Shown: positions 25,168 to 35,641 of the stretch, piece after piece
Numbering within the stretch: position 1 is the first letter of the stretch
Layout: the number at the start of each line of letters is the position of its first letter
NCBI GenBank assembly: GCA_963277665.1
Contig: OY728142.1
Span: 12,042,001 to 12,106,000, forward strand
Length of the DNA stretch: 64,000 nt
Origin: Viscum album
Taxonomy: Eukaryota; Streptophyta; Magnoliopsida; Santalales; Viscaceae
Direction: 5' to 3'
Position numbers and translations under genes: made by a program
Notes under the pieces: model-generated
The model's database searches: none
Told to the model about the DNA's origin: nothing
The model's input: only the letters and a program-made list of their open reading frames with translations

Positions 25168-25660
25168 TTATATGGGTTCATTCTTGTATAAAAACTGAAA
25201 CCCATTCTGAAAAACAACTTCTTTAGCTCTATAGTCATTATTCGCATGATAATCAAAAAGCCAGTCCATCCCCAGAATAACATCAAACTCGACTAAGGGT
25301 AAAACAACAAGGTTTGCAGGTAAAGTCTTTCCACAGACCACGATAGAAATATTTTTATAATTCCTTTTTTCTATAACATTTCCCCCTGGTGTTTTAACAA
25401 CAAGTTCAGGTCTCATTTGTTGTGGTGATATTTCCAATTTACCAGAAAATTTCTCAGAGGTGAAGGAATGTGTAGACCCCGTATCAAACAAAACTTTAGA
25501 AAAATATGAATCAACAAACAATGTACCTGATACAACTTCATTGGATGGACCGACGTCGGCTGATGTAGTCGCAAAGGATCTCACTACACCTTTTTTCTTA
25601 TAGTCTGGCTTCTTTGCATCATTCGTATCTCTCTTGGGGCAGACATTTTCATAGTGACAC
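25168..25660 (-). pseudogene. A aspartic protease
   Basis: This is an open stretch of about 160 codons in the same frame as gag. The active site LFDTGSTHSF is intact, as is the downstream DVILGMDWLFDYHA, the second hallmark of Gypsy proteases. It starts within the last zinc knuckle and ends at a stop after YKNEPI. It would cut the Gag-Pol polyprotein. This is the best preserved part of A. Confidence 0.92.
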
Positions 25661-26658
25661 ATCTCACCACATTTAAAACACTTTACATTTTACTTATCAG
25701 GATTAGTCTTTGGATCATTTTAATTGCAACCTCGGGCCATATGTCCAAACTTACCACATTTAAATCACTTCCCAGTTTTTCTAAGACACTCCCCAGGGTG
25801 CTTCTTGCCACAATTTTCACAAACTGGAAACTGTTTTTTCTTACCATCAGATTTCTTTGGTTGATTCTTACCCATTGCTTGCCAACTGGACCTCTTCTTC
25901 TCATTGTTTCCAAAATGAAAATGATCATCAGGAAACTCCATCTCTACCCTCTCAGCACATCGTACACATTTCTAATAACTTTTGAATTCACGGGAGGCCA
26001 ACACCCTTCAATACCTTGGCTTCATTCCTGAGTAAAAGCGGTTGATTTTTCTATCGAGATCCAGAATAAGATTTAGAGCATACCTCGCCAGTCGGGTGAA
26101 GTTCACTTCATACACAGCCACTGAATCTTCCTCCTTCTATTTCAATTCAAGGAATTGCTTCTCCATTCTAAGTCGCAACACCTTAGGAAAATATTTTTCA
26201 AGAAAAATACTTTTATATTCATCCCACTCTATGGCCTAAAAATCCACTCTTCCCTTGATATTCCTTACCATTGACCACCACTGATCAGATTCCCCTTCAA
26301 AATGATAAATGGAAAGACATACCTTTTGATTGTCTAATCATCCCATAACATCAAATATCTTATCAAGGGCTTTGATCCATCCTTTAGCTGCCACTGCTTC
26401 AGAAGATCCATTGAATTAAAGAGGATGTTGTCTCATAAAATGTTCAACCACATTCATGTTCTGTTGTGGTACCTATATTGGTTCTCTTTCATGGATTCCA
26501 CCACCATTTATTGCCTGTGATAGCTGAGCCATTACTGTCACAAACTTCTCGGTTCCAATCCCTACCATTCCGGGCTGTAGATAAGGAAGGATTTCATTCT
26601 TTTGGTGCCTCTCCTCTTCAGAATCCCTTTTCCTTCTATGGGAAACCATTCTGAACAA
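25661..26658 (-). pseudogene. A gag
   Basis: The capsid protein starts MFRMVSHRRKRDSEEE and runs in a single frame to the protease. The Gag core is clear: VVEHFMRQHP, WIKALDKIFDV, YHFEGESDQWWSMV, WDEYKSIFLEKYFP and DSVAVYEVNFTRLARYA. Three CCHC zinc knuckles follow (CENCGKKHPGEC; FKCGKFGHMARGC, whose first Cys is now a stop; CFKCGEMCHYENVC). I count ten in-frame stops and no frameshift. Nine of the ten can be explained by one C-to-T change. Confidence 0.92.
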
Positions 26659-26778
26659 ACATTTCTTCGATGAAGCAACATGGTAATCTTTAAATGCTAT
26701 AACAAATTAAACATATAGTGAAAATCATTTATGGTATTCTATTAGCTTCACCCTAACCCCTAATTTTATCTAAACCAT

Positions 26779-26790
26779 CCTCTGATACCA
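26779..26790 (-). promoter_or_regulatory. Primer-binding site of A
   Basis: Read on the - strand, TGGTATCAGAGG lies 2 nt inside the 5' LTR. It complements the 3' end of plant initiator tRNA-Met over about 11 nt. Confidence 0.9.
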
Positions 26791-26792
26791 AC

Positions 26793-29565
26793 TATAAGGA
26801 CACGACCTTATTACATACATAATCTTGAATTTAATCAAGAAAATACTTCCTTTTAAAATGAGTATCTTTTTATGTTTATATCTTTAGAGAATTGGTACAA
26901 AACATTCATAACATTACACATTGTTACATAGTGGATACCATAAAAACAGTTTCCATTTTCTCAAAATATAAAACATTAAAACTTAAAACAAGACTCCTTG
27001 AGAATTCTTCAACATTTAAAATGTCTTCCTTCCTTGTATTACACATACATTAACCTGTGAAAAATCATTTAAAAACTTGGAATGAGCACAAAAGCTCAGT
27101 AAGGTATGAAAAAGAAGGAAAAATAACATTATTCCATGAATACTCATAACGTATGAAAACATTTTCAAAAGACATGCTTTTCACCCATAAATACTTACTT
27201 AGTGTAACTTGAGATTTACACAAGATCCAAACAAACATGAGAACATAAATATAATCATAGAGTTATCTTGGGGAATTACTTACATAATCTTGTAACCATC
27301 TTGGCTACCTTAAAATATGTAACCATCACGGCTACCTTACTTTGTGTAACCATCGTAGTTACACTTGGAGTAACCATATGGCCGACCTCCAACTTACTCA
27401 TACACAATGCATTGGAGGGAAATATAGGTCCCACCCTTCATCATAAACAATTCCCAATAACCAAAACTTCATCATTCAACATAAATAATATCATAAAAAC
27501 ATTTCTTTTGATTATCGTAAAACAGAATTTTAAAAGAGGATTTTAGAAGAAATGTCCCTTATATACATCATAAACATGAAGTGAGACTTAATAGAGTGGA
27601 TGGAATAAGTATATAATCTGTAAATAAACATTATTAAACATATTATAATCATAATTCATCAGACAAACGATTCAAATACCATATAATTAAAGAAGTAGAA
27701 TGTTAACCCAAAGAATTGAAATCGGGTTAAGAATTCCCTTACCTTAAGCTTGTCTTACTTAAAACTTGTTAAAACCTCCTGTATAATGGTTAAAAGAGTG
27801 TTATTATTATTTTAAAGAAACATTTTCATGTTTATAACATCTTATATGGTCATTTAATAACCTCATTTCACCCCTTCATTGTTAGTATTTTCTTCCTTGC
27901 ATTATTTTGGGTGAGTTCTTTGTGATTTTCACGATCGGTTCATGATGAATTGTTCTTGTTGATTGGAAGTGAAACACCATAATTTGAATGGGGTGGTATT
28001 TACATATTTCCAGTACCATAATTTATACCATTTATCCCTTTTATGATTTATATGAGAATGACTTATAAGTTAAAATATTAATGATGTTCGTTTAGATCAT
28101 TTTAGTGCTTCTTTGATAATAACAACGTCATTTTGACTTTTAAATTAGAACCATGAGTACAAAAGAATTCACGAACCATATATGAGTCATAAAACATATA
28201 TTATAACCTGGTTCGACTATATAAATGGTTTCATGACCAGACTTGAAAGAATTAATGGAAATTGAAAATACATCGTCCACGATGTCGGTAATTCGACACA
28301 AATGGAAAATGTTTTTTGATTCTTTAAATAAGTGGAAGAGGAGAAGAAACCTGATGAGGAATTTTCCATATTAATGAGAACATAATGAATATACATGATT
28401 CTGGAGATTTCATGCCTCTTGGATAATAGGTAGTGAGGAATGAAGAAAAACAAACCATGAAATAAAAGAAAATCATGAGAAATTTGTCACGAAAATTCGA
28501 CAGCCTAACGACGTCTCTTAAAATTTCATAAAAACAAGATTGATTGGAGGAATGGAATATCTCATCATTAATACAAAATATGGACAGTAAGGGTAATATT
28601 TAATGAAATATCCCAACAAAATACAAAGGTAATGGAAGTGAATAACATAAAATCAAAGAAAAAAACGAAAATAAAAGAGGTTGTTTACCTCTTGATCTCT
28701 TCTCCTTGAGATCCTTCTTATGGGATTTTCTTTTGGTCTTTTGGTGAGACCAGAAGCTCTAGGACGTGGGGAATAATATTGGGGAGGTAATTTGGCAGAA
28801 ATTGTAAAATTCTCATGGCTTGAGAGGTGTGGGAGGAAGAGGGGAGTGAGGGTGGTATTTATAGTGGAGGAGGAGAGGTATTTTAGATTATTTTAATCAT
28901 TATTATAATATTTTTATCAAGACTATGAATATTCTCAAATAAAGTGGCCCTAAATAGTTATAATATCATGTGAGTTCGAATCAAGTGTCCTTGCATCACT
29001 TATGATGTCATAAATAGTGCATTTTGACTGATAAATTGATTATACGGAATTTTATCGTATTTCACTATTCACCGAATATTCAAAAGTTTCAGAAAAATAC
29101 CAAAAATTTACCACAACCATTTTTTGACATGTAGAATTCAAAAATGAACTCCATTTTTCAAAAATAATTTTCTAAATATTATTAATTTAATTTTTAAATA
29201 AGGTCACGGTTAATTCGAAAAATAACAACATTGAAGTGCAATTAGTTTTATGTGACATTGGAAAATTAATTAAGATCACATTATCATATTTCCTTGGGAA
29301 AATAAAATAATATTATTATTTACTATTCATGAGGTCATATTAGTATTCATATTACTATTCATAATGGTATGTTACTATTCACTAAAAAACAAGTTTGTTT
29401 CATCATACTCCAAATAACATACCGGACACAATTGTAGATGGCTATTTCTTGAAATTCAAAACATAGAAGAAATAAAATTATGTTTAAAGGATACTTATAA
29501 ATATATACCTTAAACAAAATTTCAAGCATTTTCAATTTATTTTTAGAAAACCTTGGGATGTTACA
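26793..29565 (-). repeat. A 5' LTR
   Basis: This is the upstream LTR in element sense, with the TATA box at 28856-28863, donor-like site at 28688, acceptor-like site at 27055 and hairpin near 27703-27750. It would carry the promoter for gag-pol. TAAGG follows at 29566-29570. Confidence 0.95.
28856..28863 (-). promoter_or_regulatory. TATA box, A 5' LTR
   Basis: Same sequence and context as the site at 21421-21428. It is the presumed promoter of A, 174-176 nt upstream of the donor-like site at 28688. Confidence 0.65.
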
Positions 29566-29570
29566 TAAGG

Positions 29571-30864
29571 TAAGAGATAACTTTTCCAATCTCGTTTTTA
29601 TCCGAGATTGTTTATTCGTAAGTATTTACAGGGGTTATATTTATCAACCATGTCCCTTTTTTCTAAAAATGGTTTCATATATGTTTAATGTATTTTTTAC
29701 CCATTTTTTACTTTTACTACATGGTATGTAATAAATAATTCTTTTGTTTACCATACTATGTACTTTTTGACTTTTTCGGCAAAAGTAGGTGAAGAATGTT
29801 TTTTTATAACTTAAACGGCGTGAATGGATTTTTACGGTTTCATAACGAATTATTTCAATGAAGATTCCACTATAAAATTTTATGATTATTTAAAAAAAAA
29901 TCCTTTTATTTTAAAATTTCATGTAATTTTGAGAAAAGAAAATGATTTTGAAGAAGAATGGATATTTTCCTCAAGAATTCATTTCAAGTGTTTCATCAAA
30001 ACTATTTTCCATCTAAGATGACATTATTTAGTATGTTTATGTTTCATGTATAATGTCTCTATTATTTAAATGGTTTGATTTTTCTTATGATTAAATTATA
30101 TCCATTTATTTTATATGGATTATGCTATGATGAGATGATGTTTATGATACCCATATTATTCATTGGGTTATGAGGAATGATTTGTGTATATTTTGTGTCA
30201 CACGAAAGAATGATTTCATTATGAGATGGGTGGGACCTATATCTCCCTTCAATGCATTGGGTAAAAATTTATATCTCATTAGATAGACATGGCTGGAATG
30301 GTAAGTTAATCTGGTTTAGTGATACAGGACTAGAACGAGGAGTGAACTCGATTCAGAAAGGGATATTGTCCACTAAGATGGTCTTGGTAGCAATGTCTTG
30401 GCTACTATGGAAATCATATCATGTGATTAATGGTTTTCCACAATTACATGTTTTATTCCCATGCTATTTTATCATGATTAGTGTTCCTTTATGATCTATG
30501 CCTTATGTACTGCTAGGATTTATTTCTCAAGATTTTGATGTTTAAACTTTATGTTCATGTTTTTTTAAGTTCTAATGTATATGATTTGTTTTATTTTCTC
30601 CATGCTCACCCTTAATGAGAATTTAAGCTCACCCTTTATATGTTTTATTTTCCCCAGTATTTAAGGAAAGGTTTTAGGTAAGAAAACAAAAGGGGAAGAT
30701 CTTTATGGGAGATGTTGAAGATCTTTCACCATAATTAGAAGATTAAGTTCCGAGTTTCCAAGGACACTAAACTATTATGGTCCTTGAGTGTTGGTTCTTG
30801 TTATATATTAATTATTTCGCAAAAGTAATGTAATTTCCATGTACGTCAAGCATGGTTCTCTACA
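29571..30864 (+). repeat. B left LTR, part 2
   Basis: This continues the LTR after the A insertion and matches 36571-37860. It contains CTTAATGAG and GAGCTCACCC-type blocks near 30610 and the acceptor-like TTTTCCCCAG ending at 30657. It ends TCTCTACA at 30864. Confidence 0.9.
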
Positions 30865-30866
30865 GT

Positions 30867-30878
30867 TGGTATTAGAGG
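30867..30878 (+). promoter_or_regulatory. Primer-binding site of B
   Basis: TGGTATTAGAGG lies 2 nt after the left LTR. It differs at one base from the initiator tRNA-Met type site in A. Confidence 0.8.
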
Positions 30879-31146
30879 AAAGGTTTAGTTAACCTTTGGA
30901 AACTAGGATGTGAAAACTTTAGTGAGATCCCTATAGATATTTCTAAGGTATGTCTAGGGATGTCCCTAAGGTTAAGTATATGTATAGGTTATAGTGCTAT
31001 AATTACAGTAACAATCTTAGAATGAACCCTAAGATGTTATATATTGAAGGTACTCCCCCTTTATTATATTGTTTTCCGTAGCATGATTTTTGCCTCTCAC
31101 ACTATTATTTTTGGGTTCTACACAGTGGCTAGTACCTGAAGGAACC
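30879..31146 (+). other. B leader
   Basis: Untranslated-looking stretch between the primer site and gag. It has several near-repeats of ctaaggtatgtctagggatg and ccctaaggttaag. No reading frame stands out. Confidence 0.4.
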
Positions 31147-32010
31147 ATGTTGATCTATGTAATGGACAATGCAATGATTTTCCTCCTGAATAAACCAATG
31201 TTATAAGAGATGGAGTGAAAAATCTTTTTGACTTACTTACACAAGCTATGAATCATTCTGGACTTCCAAATGAGCAGAGAAGGGAAAAATATTCTATTGA
31301 GTCCTTCATGAGGCAACGTCCACCATCCTTTAGTGGGTCTTCTGATCCACTTGTTCCTTAACAATGGATCAGTACCGTAGAAAATATATTTTCCATACTT
31401 CACTGTTCGAAACATGAAAAAGTAATTCTAGCTATTTACCATTTAGAAGGTGAAGCAGATCAATGGTGGAATTTAATTAAGAATACAAGGCCCCGAGATG
31501 AAATTGAATCCATGGAATGGGATGAGTTCAAGAACTTATTTTTCAATAAGTACATCCCTGTTATTCTTTGATCAAAGATATAAAAGGATTTCCTTGAGCT
31601 TAAGCAAAAGTATGATGAATCTGTTGTTATATACGAAGTTAATTTTACAAGGCTTGCAAGGTATGCATTTGGATTTATCATCCAACCTGATTGTAAAGTT
31701 GATCGAATCTTTAGTGGCTTAAAAACAAGACTTCGAAGGGAATTTTTCTATAAGAGACTTCAGTAGCTATGAAGAAATTGTGCATTGTGCTATCAAGGTA
31801 GAAATGGAAGTTGGTGTTACATATCCATCTCATAGTTTTCAAAATAAACGAAAGATGGAGTTCAAGGAGAAATCTCAGAATAATGGTGAAAAGAATATGA
31901 ATGTTTTTTATGCTCAAAGTGTGGAAACAAGCATAGTGTAGATTGTATTAAAGGGAATAGAAAATGTTTCAAGTGTGGAAAATAAGGTCATTGAGTAGCT
32001 GAGTGTAGAA
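31147..32010 (+). pseudogene. B gag remnant
   Basis: A broken Gypsy gag. Readable pieces in order are FMRQRPPSFSGSSDPLVP (near 31303-31358), a stop, STVENIFSILHCSKHEKVIL, YHLEGEADQWWNLIKN, WDEFKNLFFNKYIPVIL, FLELKQKYDESVVIYEVNF, TRLARYAFGF, and after frameshifts two zinc knuckles near 31905-32005 (CSKCGNKHSVDC and CFKCGK.GH..AEC, the second with stops). The start is uncertain; ATG at 31147 is the first in the region that aligns with F. The order matches gag of A, its nearest relative in the window. Confidence 0.85.
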
Positions 32011-32760
32011 GTAATGGAAAAAGGGTTGCTAATGATGTGAATGAAGAAAAGACTACAGAGAACGCACCACAACACTTCAATACTTCAAGTTCAAGGAAAT
32101 GGGGAATTATGCTAATTAATTCCTTAATCCAAGGGTTAATGATGATCAATGTGAGCAACCTCTTAAGGAAAAGGATAAAGTGAAGCCACATGTGATCACT
32201 ATTTGTGATGTTGAGTATGAAAATGATGTTGTGTAATGATTAAGTGTTTATGTAATGGGATTTCAAAATAGTATCATGGATTCTCATTTATGGCATCGTG
32301 GAATTTTGGAATATCTATGTATTGGTTTTCAATAATTATATGGTATCGATAACCATGAAAAGTGATTGGAATATTTTTGGAAAGAAGATGATATGCACAT
32401 AATAAAGCGATAAAGAAAATATTAAATGATCTCATGACTGATATAATGACAAAGGTATATCATGGTTTGAGTATATAGAAATTTTTTGATTTTGGTATGT
32501 GGAAAGTGTTACATTTTGACAACATTCATGTTTTCACTAAGAGTCAATGGGTATTCATTTTTCAATAGAATACATTATTAATGAATTCATATGTTTGTAA
32601 TTTGACCAGAAAGATATATCATATGATATATGGGGGATAAATGATGGTATTCACATGCTCGGAAGATGGAATTTCTAGTAATTGTTTTCTTTACAATATG
32701 ATCTTGGGAAGAAGTATTTTGGATAAGCCTAAAGATTGGAATGGATTATGTTGGACATAA
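32011..32760 (+). pseudogene. B post-gag region, possible protease trace
   Basis: After the knuckles, reading frames are short. YNMILGRSILDKP near 32693-32731 recalls the ILGMDWL-type segment of Gypsy proteases, but no DTG is visible upstream. No RT, RNase H or integrase motif was found on either strand. This is either a very decayed protease or chance. Confidence 0.35.
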
Positions 32761-32840
32761 GTAAGTATTGTTTAACTCTAGAACTTTTTTCGATATTATT
32801 TATGGAATTTTATAATAATGTAGTTTTAGAAAAAGGATAA

Positions 32841-32942
32841 CCTGTAGGACGGGAAACAACCCATCGCGTCTGACAAGGATGTGGGAATCGAACCCACAAC
32901 CAAAGCGCGACAGGCCTTTATCGCCTACCACTGGCCTACAGG
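32841..32942 (-). ncRNA. tRNA-like / SINE-like insertion in B
   Basis: On the - strand this 102-bp GC-richer block has an A box (TAGGCCAGTGG, 32938-32928) and a B box (GGTTCGATTCC, 32894-32884) at the spacing found in tRNA genes. The T arm GTGGG-TTCGATT-CCCAC is perfect. The ends CCTGTAGG and CCTACAGG are exact inverted repeats, like an acceptor stem, but about 30 nt separate the T arm from the second strand. It is therefore not a normal tRNA. A tRNA-derived SINE head is most likely; no clear flanking duplication was found. Confidence 0.6.
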
Positions 32943-33621
32943 AAGTCCTTGGTTATTGGAAACTAGTTTTATTATATTAAGAGGTATGATATGTGAAGTA
33001 TAAGTCTATTTTAGGAACCATATATGATTAATCTCACTATATATAGACTTATTTATATTTAATAATTTTTTCTATCCTTTTGTTTGAGATAGATGGAATG
33101 TTATATCATTCTATCGCATGATCTGATAACACTTCACGGATGACAAATTCAACTTCATTTCATTAATAGATGATGTGGAAACTGTTCTAGGCACAAACAA
33201 CAGTAAGATTGTACCAAAATCAAGTAAGTATTTCTTTTAATTCAACAATTCTTCAACTTTAAGGAAATGATCTTGAAAACAGAAAAAATGTTGTTTTAAT
33301 GTCCTTATATCTGATGAATTAGACGGTACCTTAAATCATCACAAATTTATGGCTTTTTAATTAATGGATTTTTCATAGACATGTTCTCTACCACTCTCCA
33401 TCAGAACTTGATGGTTAGACTTCTCTTCCATATCCATATTTTCACATATGTTGTCCTATGAGGAAACCCATTGATGAGTTACTTTGGGTGATTGTTATGA
33501 TTCTGACTTCCCTTTTTAAAATGAAGTTTTATAATTCCTTTTTACGATGTGGGTTTCTATGAAAGAAACTTTCAAGTAGTAAACCATTTATAACCTCGAT
33601 GAATTTCAAGGGCGAAATTCA
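32943..33621 (+). other. B 3' noncoding region
   Basis: AT-rich stretch between the tRNA-like block and the polypurine tract, without readable domains. Its end (caagggcgaaattcatttt) resembles the pre-tract sequence usual in this lineage. Confidence 0.4.
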
Positions 33622-33638
33622 TTTTAAGGGGGGTAGAA
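33622..33638 (+). promoter_or_regulatory. Polypurine tract of B
   Basis: TTTTAAGGGGGGTAGAA directly precedes TGTAACACC, the start of the right LTR. Confidence 0.85.
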
Positions 33639-35464
33639 TGTAACACCCTGAGATTTTATGAGATATATTATTTTTAATTTCTTTGATGTCTTCTATTATA
33701 AACTACACCAAGATTAGCTTGTACTATACTAAACACCGTATTAGCTTGTAGTATATGCAACACTATTATTGGATCATGTTACACACAATTTCAAGTTCAT
33801 TTTGAGAAAATTATTCTACGCAACATTAAATATAGATTTTTTTAATGTATAAATGAAATAAGTTTTGATTATGTTATACGCAAAACCAAACGGAGTTTTC
33901 ACTACATGCAGCCCTGACTTGGCTTGCATTACATGCAATCAAGACCTTCTTCGATAGTGTGTGTAGTACGCAATACAAAGTTTCACTAAATGAGATATTA
34001 CTATAATATTATTATGAACTAGCCGTAATGAATAGTAATACCCACTTTTTGAAATTTTATAAATTTTATCTTTCAATATGGAATTCATTTTTGGATTCAG
34101 AATATCAAAATTATCCTAGGGTGAAGTTTTGGTATTTTTCTGAAAACTTTCAATTTTCAATGAATAGTGAAAACACTAGGTTACTATTTTAAAAATGAAT
34201 TTTTATTTAAATAATTATTTATTTTATTTAAATTTAGTTTAGGTCAAAATTGATACATAATACATATATAAGTTCAATGTAATTTATTTGAGTCATTTTA
34301 TAATAATTTTAGATATATAAAAATTTTATTTAACTTTTCACCGTCTTTTACCCACCTCTTAAATGAATTTGAAAATTTACATAAAACATAATTTTACCGC
34401 TTATGTGAGTGGAATTTTAAAAATTTGAGAGACACAGTTAATATCAAGGAGTAAAATGTGGTTTAATAAGATAAAAATAATTTTTTCTGAATAGTAACTT
34501 TTACTTTTATTTACCACGGTTAAAAGTAAATAGGGTAATTAAAGGTAAAAATGAAATTATTATTACCCTAACACAAGTCTTAATACTATTTGATAAGTTT
34601 AATTCGACCCAAAACAACCTTAGGAATAAAATATTACCCTTTAGGTCCACTTGGATTAGATTAGGATACTTATTATTATTTTATTTAAAGAAGAGTTAAA
34701 ATAGTTAAAATCAGAGTTTAATAACTAAAACATTTTTAATATAGGGTTATACATACGATAAATTCAACTATAAATATTCATTAGAAAGATAAATGGATTT
34801 AATACATAATATTATTTTATTTATAATTTTTAGACATTAAATACTGTGATTTATTTATGACACAATGATGATGTAGTAATTACCTTATTAATGAAATATT
34901 AACATATGTGATGTTATAAATACCCAAATAAATGAAATTTGAGATGTATTATGAATTAAACTAATTTTATCGGTTAATATGACATGTTATAATTGATTAA
35001 ATTAACTTTTTTCTAACCAATCATGGTGTTATAAATTTCAAAAAAAATAAATTACCAAATAGTGTCAAAATTGACATAAAATAGTTTTTTAAAAACAATT
35101 TATATTATTTATTGTTATTATATTCTTAAAAATATAAGGTTCTTCCAAATGACTTATATGAGGTTATATATATTAATAATGAACCACTTTGGGTTATTTT
35201 GGAATTTTATAGTAAGTTTATTAACCATATAGTGTAAGAAAACAAGAAGACACGGTAAAAGTGATATTATTTAACTTAGAGTTAAATCTAAATTATATGG
35301 TTAAAATAGTAACCTAAACTTGTATAAAACATATTGGTTGAGATAATTTTGACCCATCCCTACTTTTGTTTCTAAATAAATCAATTTGGAGCTATTATTA
35401 ATTGAATATGACTTTATTATAAAATAATATTTTAAGTTTTTCCAAAGGTGCCCATCTCCTCCCT

Positions 35465-35472
35465 TATAAAAA
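35465..35472 (+). promoter_or_regulatory. TATA box, B right LTR
   Basis: TATAAAAA between ctcctccct and gggcactc; intact, unlike the left copy. It lies 177 nt before the donor-like site. Confidence 0.65.
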
Positions 35473-35641
35473 GGGCACTCATTCCCTCTTCTCTTCACAC
35501 CATTTTGAGCCTTGAATCTCGGAAAAACCCTACCAATTACTCTTATAAACCTCTCTAGTTATATCATAGAGGGTCTGGTCTTCTCAAAAGACCAACTATA
35601 GCCCCTAAGAAGATGTTTAAAGGAGGTGTGTGGAGGAAGAT

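Larger units (their letters stand above)
19360..29565 (-). mobile_element. Element A: Tekay/Del-type chromovirus, defective
   Basis: A is a 10.2-kb Gypsy element on the - strand, inserted in the B left LTR. LTRs of 2768 and 2773 bp start TGTAACATCCC and end GTCCTTATA (element sense). The initiator tRNA-Met primer site (26779-26790) and polypurine tract (22128-22143) adjoin them. Between lie gag, protease, RT, RNase H, integrase and chromodomain in that order. The first 300 aligned LTR bases show about 19 differences, so this is one of the younger layers. It cannot encode proteins now: about ten stops in gag, a frameshift and stops in pol, and an altered RT active site. Confidence 0.95.

Noticed and set aside
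25683..25928. 81-codon - strand frame within A gag
   Set aside because: It is a shifted frame over the zinc knuckles; the true gag frame holds the CCHC motifs.
32841..32942. A functional tRNA gene
   Set aside because: The T arm and boxes fit, but the acceptor strands are separated by about 30 extra nt and no usual anticodon arm could be drawn.
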